Of a stretch of 64,000 bases of DNA, positions 11,060 to 22,600 are shown piece by piece. This DNA is from Delphinus delphis (lineage: Eukaryota; Chordata; Mammalia; Artiodactyla; Delphinidae): positions 99,362,957-99,426,956 of the forward strand of contig NC_082689.1 in NCBI RefSeq assembly GCF_949987515.2, in the 5' to 3' direction. The translations under genes and the position numbers were made by a program. The notes beneath the pieces were generated by a model. That model worked only from the letters and a program-made list of their open reading frames with translations, searched no databases and was not told where the DNA came from. Position 1 is the first letter of the stretch; every line of letters starts with the position of its first letter.

Positions 11060-11465
11060 TAGGAAGAACCTGAGCTTAGGATTCCTATCACAAGCTCTGC
11101 CATTGCTTTTCCCAGGGCATCTTTTAAAATAACCACTTACAGTTGAGCCGATGAAAAATTAGTGACCTCTGTCCCAACCACCATATAAATAATAGGGGCT
11201 TGGTACCCTGCCATCTCTTACTTGCTTGTGACCCGGGATGGAGGATTGCCCTTCCCCCAGCTCATTGCATCCCCCCTCTCCTCTTTGTGGGATCTGTAAG
11301 TAATAAATCTTTGACTTTATGTCCTTTGTGTGAATGTTCTGGGTCTTTAATCAAAACAACCCCTGAGTTTTCACTTTTCCGAGGTGGGAGCTGGGATGCT
11401 GAGGGGGGAGCTACCTGCTGGCCCATGGGTGGGTGGGTGCGTTGTTCCTCCCCATTCAGCAGGTC
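11060..11465 (+). mobile_element. Possible solo LTR of an endogenous retrovirus
   Basis: The layout resembles an LTR: a TATA-like ATATAAATAATAGG at about 11182, a short transcript-like stretch, AATAAA at about 11302 and a GT-rich TTTGTGTGAATGTTCTGG after it. I did not find clear TG...CA ends or a flanking duplication, so the limits are approximate. No retroviral gene is present next to it. Confidence 0.4.
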
Positions 11466-12004
11466 GTAATCTGAATATTCTTAATTTAATACACCATCAA
11501 CTGGTATTCCAACACACCAGTGAAGTGAATTTTTACAATATTATGCCTTCTGTATTATTAGGCATTTTGCTGGATTCTTGTAGGACTTTTCAACCTGGAA
11601 AAACTATCCTTCAGTTTTTTAGAAGTTTTCTTAAACTAGTTTATTCATGATTCTTCCTGTCCTTTTCCTCTCTTTTCTCTTCCAAGAACTCTTTTAATTT
11701 CAATTTGTTTTTCTGGGTTGGACCTTCAGCTTTCTTATCTTTACTTTCTCATTTTTATCTCTTTTGTTTATGCTCTACTTCCTGGAGATTTCTTCAAGCA
11801 TATATTTTATCTTTTTTCTGAAACTCTTGATTCCTAGCGTGCTTTTAATTTATGAGTTGTTTTAATTTGTTCTCTGAATTTTCTTTCTTAGAATATCCTG
11901 TTCTTGCTTCATGGATGGAATATTTTCTATTATTAGTCCACTGATATTTTAAAAAATCATTTTAATCTTCTTATCTCAACAACTTTCTTCTCCCTGTGTT
12001 AGTT
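11466..12004. other. T-rich sequence, no gene
   Basis: Pyrimidine-rich, T-rich DNA that may be an old antisense L1 remnant. I could not place it firmly. Confidence 0.35.
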
Positions 12005-12135
12005 CCTTTATATTTTTTGCTTGATTGTGTCCTTGACCTTGGACTTCCCAGCCTCCAGAGCTGTGAGAAATCACTTTTTGCTGTTAAACCATCTAGTCTA
12101 TAATATTTTGTTAAAGCTGACCAAGCTGACTAATA
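12005..12135 (+). repeat. 3' end of a MaLR-type LTR
   Basis: GGACTTCCCAGCCTCCAGAG, CTGTGAGAAATCA, CCATCTAGTCTATAATATTT and AGCTGACTAATACGG match the 3' end of MLT1/MST-type LTRs of mammalian MaLR elements. Only the end is recognisable. Confidence 0.6.
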
Positions 12136-12139
12136 CGGA

Positions 12140-13375
12140 GAGTGTAAACTGGAACTTCCTCGATGTGTCAGTCTTTTGGGAGAAGCAGAAATTGAGTAAA
12201 GTCTAGAGCATAAGATACTGTTGAGAAAAGAAAGCTAAAATGTGGTTGAAGTAGGGGGTTATGGATAGTCTGTGGGAAGCATGAAGACCCTTGGTATCTT
12301 TCAGGTCACGGAAAAGAGTGGTAAGACTCATTGAAGGTAAAGCTCACTTGCCTAAGCGTTTGATTTGTTAGCATCCCTAAGCCCAAGGAATGCTCAAAAC
12401 GTTTAGAAAACTGAGAGAGATGGGATGTGTTCTGCTGTGAATGAACATGTACCAGAGAAGATTCCATTGCCATGTGTAAGAGAGAGCGGATACATTTAAA
12501 ATGCGACCATTTGATGTAAGACTTATGCTGGGTGGTGAATGGTTCAGCACGTAATCTCACAGCTCCTTGTGGCATATTTTTAAGTACTGTACTTGCAGAT
12601 GACCTTTTACAGAGGTAAATTGCCTATAAGGGGCTATAGTGCTACATTTTAATAATGCTTCAGGGACATTAGGAGGAAAGTAACGGTTATTATTTGGTGA
12701 TAGGGTCCCATTATTAACTTTCAGGCTGCCGCTGAGCAGCAAATCCAGCTTCAGCAAGAGATGTCTCTTCTGAGGCTTTAAGAATTGATCCAAGCTGGCA
12801 GAGCTATATACGCAGTAAGTTAAGGGGGGAAAGTAGAAAAAGCAAGGAAGGAGAGGAAAAATGCTTGGAGTAAGAAAATCTAAGTGGTTCACTTTGGAAA
12901 AAAATATCGATAAATGGTTCACTCTTACGGAGAAGAGGCAATCTTTGAACTAGAGTATAAGGGAATGGAGTATAAGGGAATGGAGTATCAGGGAATCCTA
13001 GTTTTTACCTGAGTTGGTCCATTTCCAGTCTTCTGTATGATGCATCCTGAAGGTAAGTTTTTCTGGGGATTTCCTATTTAGTTTATCTTATATAACTGCT
13101 AAATTAAAATAACAACCTCATAATACTAAGGAAAGACCCTTCAAATGGCTTGTTTTTCTACATACAGAAAGAAGTGAAAACACTTTCATCTGGTAATCAA
13201 GACTATTTATACTTATAATGTGGACTTTCCAACCTGATACTTTCCTTCCCCCACTCACTACTTTCAGGGTATCCTGCTTAGAGCAGATTGATGTCCTTTC
13301 TGCCCGCTAATGTATTATGCTTATTCATAATTTCCTGCTTCTGTTGTGATATTCTTCCCTTCCTTTTGAATTACT
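12140..13375. other. No gene recognised
   Basis: Unassigned sequence. Minus-strand frames of 89 and 121 residues at 12306-12922 show no family resemblance. A small tandem repeat lies at 12952-12997. Confidence 0.4.
12952..12997. repeat. 15-bp minisatellite, about three copies
   Basis: AGTATAAGGGAATGG is repeated about three times in a row, the last unit carrying one change (AGTATCAGGGAATCC). Confidence 0.85.
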
Positions 13376-13379
13376 ACAG

Positions 13380-13530
13380 TCCAGAGATCAGCAAATTTTT
13401 TCTGTAAAGGGTCAGATAGTAAATATTTTCAGTTTTGTGAGCCATATGTTCTCTGTTGCAACTACTTAATTCAATTCAATTCTGCTGTTGTTGAATGAAA
13501 GCAACCATAGATAACATGCAAACAAATGGG
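13380..13530 (+). repeat. hAT-type DNA transposon, left half
   Basis: GATCAGCAAATTTTTTCTGT, AAAGGGTCAGATAGTAAATA, TTCAGTTTTGTGAGCCATAT and CCATAGATAACATGCAAACA follow the order of a well-known non-autonomous hAT-Charlie element of mammals. The element stops abruptly where an L1 begins, and its other end appears at 15843. Confidence 0.65.
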
Positions 13531-13542
13531 TGTGGAGGGAAG

Positions 13543-15835
13543 GACCAAGAAGGTGATACAGGAGGCTCCTGAACTTCCCTCCTTTCATGGATGCATTGAA
13601 TGTACAGCTACCCATGAAGCAATTCCTTCTGAAAGAAATCCAGAAATGAGATGAATGTCTCCTGTACATGTGGAGAGTAAGAAAATATCCACATCAAGAC
13701 AGGTAAGAAAGGCTGAGAACAATCCCACCCCAGCACAACACCATACAATCAAGACGGAACTGCTAAATCCCAGCTTCTCCCCGAAGAGTGAAGTGTTTGG
13801 GCCACACATATAGTGCTGATAACCTTTAAGGCTGACATCTGAGGGATGGACCCCTTGCTCTGAAAGCCAGTGGAGCCAGCATCCACAAGACCCACAAGAC
13901 TATAGCATATAAAGAAGTAGTTCTCAATGGGGACCTGAACAGCCCTTGTGGCTATCCCCCAGGGCTCAGTGCAAAGAGAGAAGGCAAAAGTGCCTATTTT
14001 CCACTCTTTCCCTGAAAGGAGCCTGAATACATAGTTTCCAAGAAAAACAAGTCTGAATTGAACAACCTAATTTTACACCTCAAGAAACTAGAAAGGAACA
14101 AACTAAACCCAAATTTAGCGGGAGAAAAAAATAGCTAAAGATCAGATCAGAAAAAGATGAAGTAGAAACTAAAAAGACAATAAAACTAAGAACTGTTTTT
14201 TTTTTTTTAAAAGGTAAGCAAAAGTGACAAACCTTAGCTAGACTAAAAAAAAAAGAGAAAGGACTCAAATAAATAAAATCAGAAATGAATGAGGAGACAT
14301 TAGAACTGCTAACACTGAAATATTAAGAATTATAAGAAACTACCGGGAACAGTTATAAACCAACAAATTAGATAGCCTAGAGTAAATGGATAAAGTCCTA
14401 GAAACATACAATCTACCAAGACCAAAGCATGAAGAAATAGAAAACCTGAACAAACCAGTTACTTTTAGGGAGATTGAATCAATAATCAAAAACTGCCCAA
14501 CAAAGAAAATTTCAGAACAAGATGGATTTAATGCTGAATTCTACCAAACGTTTAAAGAATTAATACTAATTTTTCTCAAAGTCTTCCAAAAAAACAGAAG
14601 AGGAGGGAATACTTCCAAATTCATTTTATGAGACCAGCATTACCCTGATACCAAAATCAGGCAAGGACACCACAAGAAAAGAATACTACAGGCCAGTATG
14701 CCGGATGCAAAAGTCCTCAACAAAATATTAGCAGACATAGATGCTAAACATAGATGCGAAAGTCCTCAACACAATATTAGCAAAACAAATTTAAAAGTAC
14801 ATTAAAGGACTGTGACAGTACACTATGATCAAATGGGATTTATTCCAGGGATATGACGTGAGGATTGTTCAGCATCCACAGATCAATATGAGATATACCA
14901 CATTAACAAAATGAAGGGTAAAAATCATGTGATCATCTCAATAGATGCAGAAAAAGCATTTGACAAAAGTCAACATCTTTTAGTGATAAAACCTCTAAAC
15001 AAACTAAGTATAAAAGGAATGTGCCTCAACATAATAAAGGCCATATCTGACAAACGTATAGCTAATATCATACTCAATAGTGAAAAGGAGAAATCTTTTC
15101 CTCTAAGATCAGAAACAAGACAAAGATGTTCATTCTCACCACTTTCATTCAACATAGTACTGGAAGTCCTAGCCAGAGCAATTAGGCAAGGAAAAGAAAT
15201 AAAATGCATCTAAATCAGAAAGGAAGAAGTAAAATTATCTCTGTTTAGAAATGACATGATATTATATATATTTAGAAGCCCTAAAGACTCCAATAAAAAT
15301 GTATTAGAAGTAATAAACAATTTCAGTAAAACTGCAGGTTCTAGAATCATTATATAAAAATCAGTTGCATCTCTATATACTACCAATGAACTATTGGAAA
15401 GAGAAAGACAAATTCTGCATGGTATCACCTATATGTGGAATCTAAAAAAACCCCCAAAATCAAAAAAAAGTCAAACACAGAGAAGCAGAGAGAAGATGGT
15501 GGTTTCCAGACGCTGAGAGGTGGGAAAAATAGGAAGAGACTGGTAAATGGGTATAAGCTTTCAGTTATAAGATGAATAAAGTCTGAGAATCTAATATATA
15601 GCATGGTGACTATAGTCAATAATATTGTGTTGTATAACTGAAATTTGATAAGAGAGTCAAATTTAAGTGTTTTTTTTAAAAGAGTATAAATATGTTCGGT
15701 GATGGACATGTTAATTAACTCATGGTGGACATCTTTTCACAATGCATATGTATATCAAATCATGATGTTGCACACTTTAAATATTTTACAGTTTTGTCAG
15801 TTAGATCTCAGTTGAGCTAAAAGAAAACCCCAAAA
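13543..15835 (+). mobile_element. Rearranged L1: 5' UTR, part of ORF2, 3' UTR
   Basis: 13543-14040 is L1 5' UTR (ACAGGAGGCTCCTGAACTTC, CTCTGAAAGCCAGTGGAGCC, CATCCACAAGACCCACAAGA). ORF2 linker and reverse-transcriptase sequence follows from about 14060 to 15230, including INGFNAEFYQ-like and [11 protein letters not shown] motifs in broken frames. About 15415-15835 is 3' UTR (GTATCACCTATATGTGGAAT, TAGCATGGTGACTATAGTCA). ORF1, the endonuclease and the C-terminal third of ORF2 are absent. It is dead, with stops throughout, and it sits inside the hAT element whose halves flank it. Confidence 0.8.
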
Positions 15836-15842
15836 TCTCAAA

Positions 15843-15893
15843 TGTATGTGGCCAGATTTGGCCCTCTGGTTGTAGTTTACCTACGGCTTCTCC
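15843..15893 (+). repeat. hAT-type DNA transposon, right half
   Basis: GGCCAGATTTGGCCCTCTGG and TTGTAGTTTACC match the opposite end of the hAT-Charlie element that starts at 13380. The pair is separated only by the L1. Confidence 0.6.
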
Positions 15894-15899
15894 AGCATC

Positions 15900-16010
15900 C
15901 TGAATCCTACTGTGAAAGAAGCCAGTCAAAAAAGACAGTATATTGTATGACTTCATTTATATGAAAGGCCCAGAACTGGCAGATCTGTAGAGATATAAAT
16001 TAGATTAGTG
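15900..16010 (+). repeat. Old L1 3' UTR fragment
   Basis: GTGAAAGAAGCCAGTCAAAA, TATTGTATGACTTCATTTAT and ATGAAAGGCCCAGAACTGGC match the 3' UTR of old L1 families. Confidence 0.65.
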
Positions 16011-16011
16011 G

Positions 16012-17099
16012 CTGTGATGAACCCAAGCCCCATGTTCTCTATAAGACCATCCTCAATGCATTTCCCTTTCAGTCTCCAAAGGTGCCAAGATTTTCACTTC
16101 ATTGTCTTTATGGTTTCTGGGCAGTGTTAGCTTGGCTAGAGTATGCTTCTCCCACCCTTTTCAGGGTTTTTGCTCTCTCAGTTTCCCAGTCTCATGTCAG
16201 AAGCTGAACCAGAACTGGAAATGACATGGGTTTTTTGTTTGTTTGGTTTGGTTATTTATTTGTTTGTTTCTTATGTCAAGCTGAATCAAATCAAAGGAAA
16301 TTTAAGAGCTACAATCACTGTCCCATGTCCATTGTTCTTAGTTCTCAACATTCTTTTTTCACTTACATCACACACTGATAGACAACGAAATAGTGTCATA
16401 CGGGTTCCCCAGGGTGACCCAGAGATCAAGTCAGGGATGGAGGTGGAGAAAAGTTCAGATAGAAAAATTCTCTCTTCCTTCATCCTCTTTCAACTAAACA
16501 AAAAGCAGCAACAAAGTAAACATGAAATACACAAGAAAATCCTTACCAAATCTAATTTTAAAATAATACTTTTTTCCTCTGCTTTCCTCTGTCACCCGAG
16601 AGCTACAATGCTTGAGTTAATGGCTTATTATTGACCAAGAGTGATGATCATGGTTGCATTTAGCCAAACCTGGATTCTTTGTGATTCTGGGATTCTGATG
16701 AAATATTTAGGCGTGTATTTCTCTGCCTTGGTTCTCATATTCTTATGTAATATCCTGAGTATTTGGACTCAGGAAGTGGCAAATGTTACGTTTGCTGGGT
16801 GAGACATTTGAAGTGAGTGGTTATAGCTCGGGAAATCTTACCTATATGTTTTCCATTTAGAAAGTTCTCAAAGTATTCTATGAGAACTTACAGGAAAATT
16901 AAAAAAGAAATAAAGGCATACACACCCATGAAATTTAAAAACATAAAGTATAAACATATGAAAGTCAAAATGATTCATTCATCACATAGCTGTTAGATAA
17001 AACATGAATGTGAAATTAGCAAGTTAAATTAGATTGATATCTCGTCTGGTTAGTAACGTAGTATTAATAGCTCAGTCAGGTCCATTTATTTATTTGTTA
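16012..17099. other. No gene recognised; 163-codon chance frame
   Basis: The frame at 16143-16634 has no recognisable domain. It includes a run built on GTTTGTTTGG repeats and overlaps nothing conserved that I know. I treat it as chance. Confidence 0.4.
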
Positions 17100-17406
17100 C
17101 GAATTTATTTATTTATTTTTGGCTGCGTTGGGTCTTCGTTGCTGCGCACTGGCTTTCTCTAGTTGCGGCGAGTGGGGGCTACTCTTCGTTGTGGTGCGCG
17201 GACTTCTCATTGCAGTGGCTTCTATTGTTGCAGAGCATGGGCTCCTGGTGTGCAAGCTTCAGTAGTTGTGACACGTGGGCTTCAGTAGTTGTGGCTCACA
17301 GGCTTAGTTGCTCCACGGCATGTGGGATATTCCTGGACCAGGGCTCGAACCCGTGTCCCCTGCATTGGCAGGCAGATTCTTAACCACTGTGCCACCAGGG
17401 AAGCCC
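17100..17406 (-). mobile_element. CHR-type SINE, long variant, antisense
   Basis: Opens with (TTTA)n and TTTTGGCTGCGTTGGGTCTT and ends GTGCCACCAGGGAAGCCC. It is about 300 bp, longer than the 210-bp copies because of an extra GTTGGGTCTTCGTTGCTGCG segment. It is more diverged than the short copies and probably an older subfamily. I found no clear flanking duplication. Confidence 0.9.
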
Positions 17407-18000
17407 CCATTATTTTCACACCCCATATGACTAGATCTTGTTTATAAGGTGGTCTCTGAGGGAAGGAAGTGTGGAGCAATCCGTTACGAACAGGCAGAGA
17501 GTCTGTGACTTTTTTAAGCACGAAATGGAGTCTGTGAGCCACATTAACACCTGATCAGGAGAGTTTCAGGTCATAATTAAAGTCACTGAAACAGGGTATG
17601 CTCTACAAGACGGACAGCCTGTTATAATGATAGAACAAGACATCAAAACCCCTCATCTGACTTCTTCCTGGGTGTTTTCTATCAAAACTTCCACCTGCTT
17701 CCTCACTTTTACCATTATTCAGAAAAATGACTATAGTGTGACCTGAGGTAAAGCCTTCTGAATTTTCATTAAAATTAAAAAATCAGTATGAAAGGAAAAA
17801 ATCACTATATTGTCAGTAATACCTCTCTCACTTTTTCTTACTTAAAAAGGATCTGAATAACTTGGTAGACATGGACTTATTATGTCATATTGGGATTTCA
17901 GTACTAAATTATATCACATTGCAGCCATATGGAATTGCCATTTTTGACAGTCAAAAAGAATAAAATTCCAGTAATTTCACTGAACCCAACTCAGTAATGA
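17407..18000. other. No gene recognised
   Basis: AT-rich unique-looking sequence with no assignable element. Confidence 0.4.
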
Positions 18001-18004
18001 GAAC

Positions 18005-18105
18005 AGTTATTCATTGATTTTTTTGTGTGTCAGATACTCTGCTGTGTAAAATCTATATTTTCTTATTAATCCTCATAATAATCATATGAGTAGTGCTAGT
18101 AGATC
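18005..18105 (+). repeat. MIR-like fragment
   Basis: TTATTCATTGATTTTTTTGT, CAGATACTCTGCTGTGTAAA and TTAATCCTCATAATAATCAT follow the first half of MIR. Confidence 0.5.
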
Positions 18106-18300
18106 TTCATCAGTTCCTCCCCACTCCCACTTCTACCAAAGCCACATCGAATAGACCTTGAGAAGCTAATGAGTTTTCAAGACCAATCCCCTATCTCACT
18201 TCCGACCCTGCACTTCCTACCAGGTTGCCCCTCCTAAACTCTTTTTTATAGAAACTTTTGCAATCATACTCTCGATATAGGCATTGTCATCATTATACAC

Positions 18301-18833
18301 TTTTTTAAAACTATTTTTTAAAACTGAGGTATAGTTAATTTACAGTGTTAATTTCAGGTGTACAGCAAAGTGATTCAGTTATATACACATACACACACAT
18401 CTTCTTTTTCAGATTCTTTTCCATTATAGGCTATTACAAAATACTGAACATAGCTCCCTGTGCTATACAATAGGTCTTTGCTGTTTATCTGTTTTATATA
18501 TAGTAGTGTGTATATGTTAATTCCAAAATCCTAATTTATCCCTTCCCCCCTTTCCCCTTTGGTAATGATAAATTTCTTTTCTTTGTCTGTGAGTCTACTT
18601 CTGTTCTGTAAATAAGTTAATTTACATCAGTTTTTAGATTCCACATATAAGTGTTAAGATATTTGTCTCTCTCAGTCTGACTTCACTTAATATAATAATC
18701 TCTAGGTCCATCCATGTTGCTGCAAATGGCATTATTTCACTCTTTTTATGGCTGAGTAGTATTCCATTGTATGTATGTACCACATCTTCTTTACCATTCC
18801 TCTATTGATGGACACTTAGGTTGCTTCCATGTT
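18301..18833 (-). mobile_element. L1 3' fragment, antisense, with imperfect 21-bp TSD
   Basis: The antisense L1 3' UTR and ORF2 end are clear: AAACTGAGGTATAGTTAATT, CTCCCTGTGCTATACAATAG, GGCTGAGTAGTATTCCATTG. The flanks GGCATTGTCATCATTATACA(C) at 18280-18300 and GGCATTATTATCACCATACA(C) at 18834-18854 match at 18 of 21 positions, which indicates an old target-site duplication. Confidence 0.85.
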
Positions 18834-18854
18834 GGCATTATTATCACCATACAC

Positions 18855-18965
18855 TATTGACACACAGAGAAATGGAAGCTCAGGGATTTGAGGAAGGAAG
18901 AGGGTTAGAACATAACTAAGGCAGGATTTAAATCTGTGTCTTCTTGACTCAAAATGTTGAGCTCC
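18855..18965 (+). repeat. MIR-like fragment
   Basis: GACACACAGAGAAATGGAAG, CTCAGGGATTTGAGG and GGCAGGATTTAAATCTGTGT resemble the second half of MIR. It abuts the L1 insertion, which may have split it. Confidence 0.5.
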
Positions 18966-19079
18966 TTCACTGATCTCGTTTTATCTATGTTTTATGACTC
19001 AGTTGCCCAATGTAAAGCACTATGAAGGTGATTTAACCTATTCAGACCAAATTGAATTTACCTTTTAAAAATTTACCTT

Positions 19080-19343
19080 TTACACAATTTTTATACAATC
19101 TCCCAATTCATCCCACCCCCCCTCCTTATATACACTATTATATATAAAACTAATTAGATAACTAATGAGAACCTACTGGGTAGCACAGGGAACTCTATTC
19201 AATGGTTTGTGGTGACCTAAATGGGAAGGAAATCCAAAAAAGAGGGGATATATGTATACATATGGCTGATTCACTTTGCTGTACAGCAGAAACTAACACA
19301 ACCTTGTAAAGCAACTATACTCCAATAAAAATTTTTTAAAAAG
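19080..19343 (+). mobile_element. L1 3' UTR fragment
   Basis: GGTAGCACAGGGAACTCTAT, TATGGCTGATTCACTTTGCT and CAACTATACTCCAATAAAAA mark an L1 3' end on the + strand, finishing in an A-rich tail directly next to a SINE. Confidence 0.85.
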
Positions 19344-19354
19344 TTTACCTTTTT

Positions 19355-19602
19355 GGGGCTTCCCTGGTGGCTCAGTGGTTAAGAATCCTCCTGCCAATGC
19401 AGGGGACACGGGTTCGAGCTCTGGTCCGGAAGATCCCATATGCCGTGGAGTAACGAAGCCCGTGCGCCACAACTACTGAGCCTGCAAGCCACAACTACAG
19501 AAGCCCGCATGCCTAGAGCCTATGCTCCACAACAAGAGAAGCCCACACACAGCAACGAAGACCCAACGCAGCCAAAAATAAATAAAATAAATTTTTAAAA
19601 AA
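19355..19602 (+). mobile_element. CHR-type SINE, long variant, with TSD
   Basis: Starts GGGGCTTCCCTGGTGGCTCA, carries a B-box-like GGTTCGAGCTC and ends in GCCAAAAATAAATAAAATAA. The 11-bp repeat TTTACCTTTTT flanks it at 19344-19354 and 19603-19613. It inserted at the A-rich end of the preceding L1. Confidence 0.92.
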
Positions 19603-19613
19603 TTTACCTTTTT

Positions 19614-22600
19614 CTTAGAGCCAGTAGAGGTAGATAGAGATGGTCGCTTTGTCCTTGTCTCCATGTGATGTCAAAAACAGAGGGCCTCAGAAACTACCGG
19701 AACAAATGGTTCTAAATGTTAGGGTATTTCTTTGTCACTGGGGTAACTTTCTACAAGTGAAGTATTCTGGGTTCCTTCCCTAGAGATTCCCAATCCAAGT
19801 CTGGGATAAGTCCAAAAAAGTCCACTTTTCAATAAGTTTCACCAGGTGATGCTGGTGAGAAACTTCAGGAAAAAACTTGGACAAATGTCCAACTGCCTTA
19901 TTTTATTTATAGATGAAGAAAGGGGAGTCACTCCAGAGCTGTGAAGCTGCTAAACTTGCTTCTTTGCTAGTAGCATCGGTGCCAGAACTAGAACTTGGGT
20001 CGTTGGACTTTTAATCAAGTAGTATGATTTTAAAACTTTAGTCACAGACCCCAAATATGAATATATACACTAAGCATTACTGTAGATTAAATAAATGACA
20101 TGTCTCACATATGCAGTATTTATCAATATGCACATGAATGCTTTTTAGCTCAGTAAATTAATTTAAAGCTCTGCTGAATTCAGTGTACTGTTTTTATTAT
20201 ATATGTTTTTGCCATCATCACTCTGCAGAGTTTCTTTTAGGTGTTAAATAAGGGTCCTCACAACCTGAGCATCCTGGGGGCCATGGTCTAGGGCTCTTTT
20301 ATTAGCTCTGCTCTGGCTGAGCCTAGCAGCTCTGGCTGCTGCTGCATCCTTTATAGTGGTCAAAAGTAGATGCTATAATTAGGCTTCCACTTGCCAGCTT
20401 GCTTAGATCAGCTGGGGACATTAAAAATCAGCCAAGGCCTGAAAGCAATCAAAGTGAAATTGGATGAAACTTCTAAGGATATCTTCAAACAGAACATTTC
20501 CCAGAAGTCACCATTTGCAGACTAGCCAGGTTTGGAAACCCCAACTTTAGCTATTTAGAATGAACAAGTACATCATGTCCTCTACAGAAATGGACCTGAA
20601 ACAAGCCTGATCCTTGGACCTCTTAAGTGATGCTATGCATTTGAAGAAGGTCTTGGATTTGCCCAGTCAAATGCACACCAGGGTGGGTTTGTAGCTATTC
20701 CTTGCATGTGGCGAATAGGCAGACTGAACAAGAATCTCCAGATGAAGAAAATGGGAAGATGAATATGGGGACTGAACAGGAGAGTATAAAGAATCCCCTC
20801 CTCCCTCACTCCACCAACACCATGTGAGCGGTAGTTGTGAGCTCCTTGTACTTGGTGAAATGTTCACACCACGTGTGGTTCAGAACCTGCACCTTACAGG
20901 AGACTTGCAACCCTGGGGCTCTTGTCCTCTCATCTGGGAGCATGCTGTGTTGTTCTCTGTCAACTATCTCCATCAGTTTACTTATGCTAGTTTATAAAGA
21001 CTATTTGCATCTTTAACTGTGCCTGTTGGTGTCTTCTCATCAATCATGTCCCACAGTCCTGTTGTGACAACCACGCACCCATATTTCTCAGGCGATACCA
21101 GGAATAAAAGGAAGGGAGTAACAAGAAAAATTAATAGTAATAATGATGGTCATTTGGACATGTCACCTCTGCCTATTTCTGCAAGTCTGTAAATCTAAGG
21201 TGAGGTCTTAAGATGCCTGCTGGTGTCCTGCAGACGTCTTTTCTAAAGCCAGTTCTTCAATCTGCAAATGTGTTTAATCTCCATTCCCTTGTCCTCTGTC
21301 TTCTTAATGCCCACTTTCTTTATCAGCATTTGTTTTGTTAGTCTATTTGATGGGCATCTATTGTTTAGGCTTTTAAGACTTTCTAGAAAGCCCTACCCCC
21401 TTCAGTTTGGCCTGAATGGGTTGGGTCACCTTCATAATGCTTTGTATCAGGCAAAACTGAGTCACAAAACATAAAGCTACTGTGATGTGGGTGAAGCAAC
21501 TAAGCATGTGACTTGACTGTGTTTTAAATCTTGCCCCAGTTATGCTCCAACTCTCTTCCTTCCTCAAATCCCTGAGTCTCCCTTTCACCATCTGCCAAGT
21601 CGAAGAATGGCATGCCCCTCTGCCAATGCCTGTCCACAGAGGTGTAGCTCATAGGACTTCCTTGTTCTACCTAGTGTCTCTCTTCCCTGCTTCCTTGGTT
21701 AGTCATGCTCAGTTGCTCAGCAGGGTAGGACTCCCACATGCCCTGATATCCTCAAATTCCCTTTCAACCAGGATTTCAGCAGAGCATGAGAAGTGTTGAG
21801 GTGCAGTTGCAATTAGAAAAAAAAAAATTACGGGTGCTCATGGAATTGACTTAGACAAGATCTCATGCAAAAAAATCTGCCTTTTTCAATTCCTATATGC
21901 TAGATTTCCAGGCAAATCAGTTATTTCTTAGGGAATGAAAATTTTGGTAGGACTTCAGAAATGACAGATTTCCAGGTGAAAATTGCCTGAACTAACCACT
22001 CACCATAAACCGCACTCCAAAACTCTAATTCTGAAATATCATGTTACATACTTTTCAAAACTCTGTCTCTGGTGCTTACTACTTGGGCCACTTCTGACCA
22101 CCCATGTGGAGAAATAAAATATATTTTTTAAAAAATGCAGATCATCTTCTTTTCCTCAACCTTGTTTTTAAGTACCATATCTCCCTCTGATGCTCTGTGC
22201 TTATTCTAGGACATTTTCCAAACCTTTTGATATTTCCTGGCCCTGACTCTGCCCTGTCCTTATGTGACTGTCTACCTACAACTAATAAAAAAATCGAATT
22301 CATATTAAAGTATATTGAGGACAGATGACTTACCCAGATATCAGGGGATTATTATCAAATCAAATCAGACCAAATAGATAAACCTAAAACAAATTCAGAT
22401 CTAATAGTCTTGGAGGGATTATAATGTATGATTTTGATTTTAAGTGCCCTGAAAAGATTATTAGAAGCATTAATGACCATTTTTCCAATATTGGGCAACA
22501 GTGTGATTGCTTGATTTTGTTGCATGTATCCTAGATAGACCCTTTAAAAAGCAAAGCCATGTACTGACAAAGTGGATCAGGCTGTTTGCAAGTATGAAAA

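Noticed and set aside
16143..16634. 163-residue frame, among the longest outside known elements
   Set aside because: No domain, no signal of selection visible, and biased composition. Consistent with chance.
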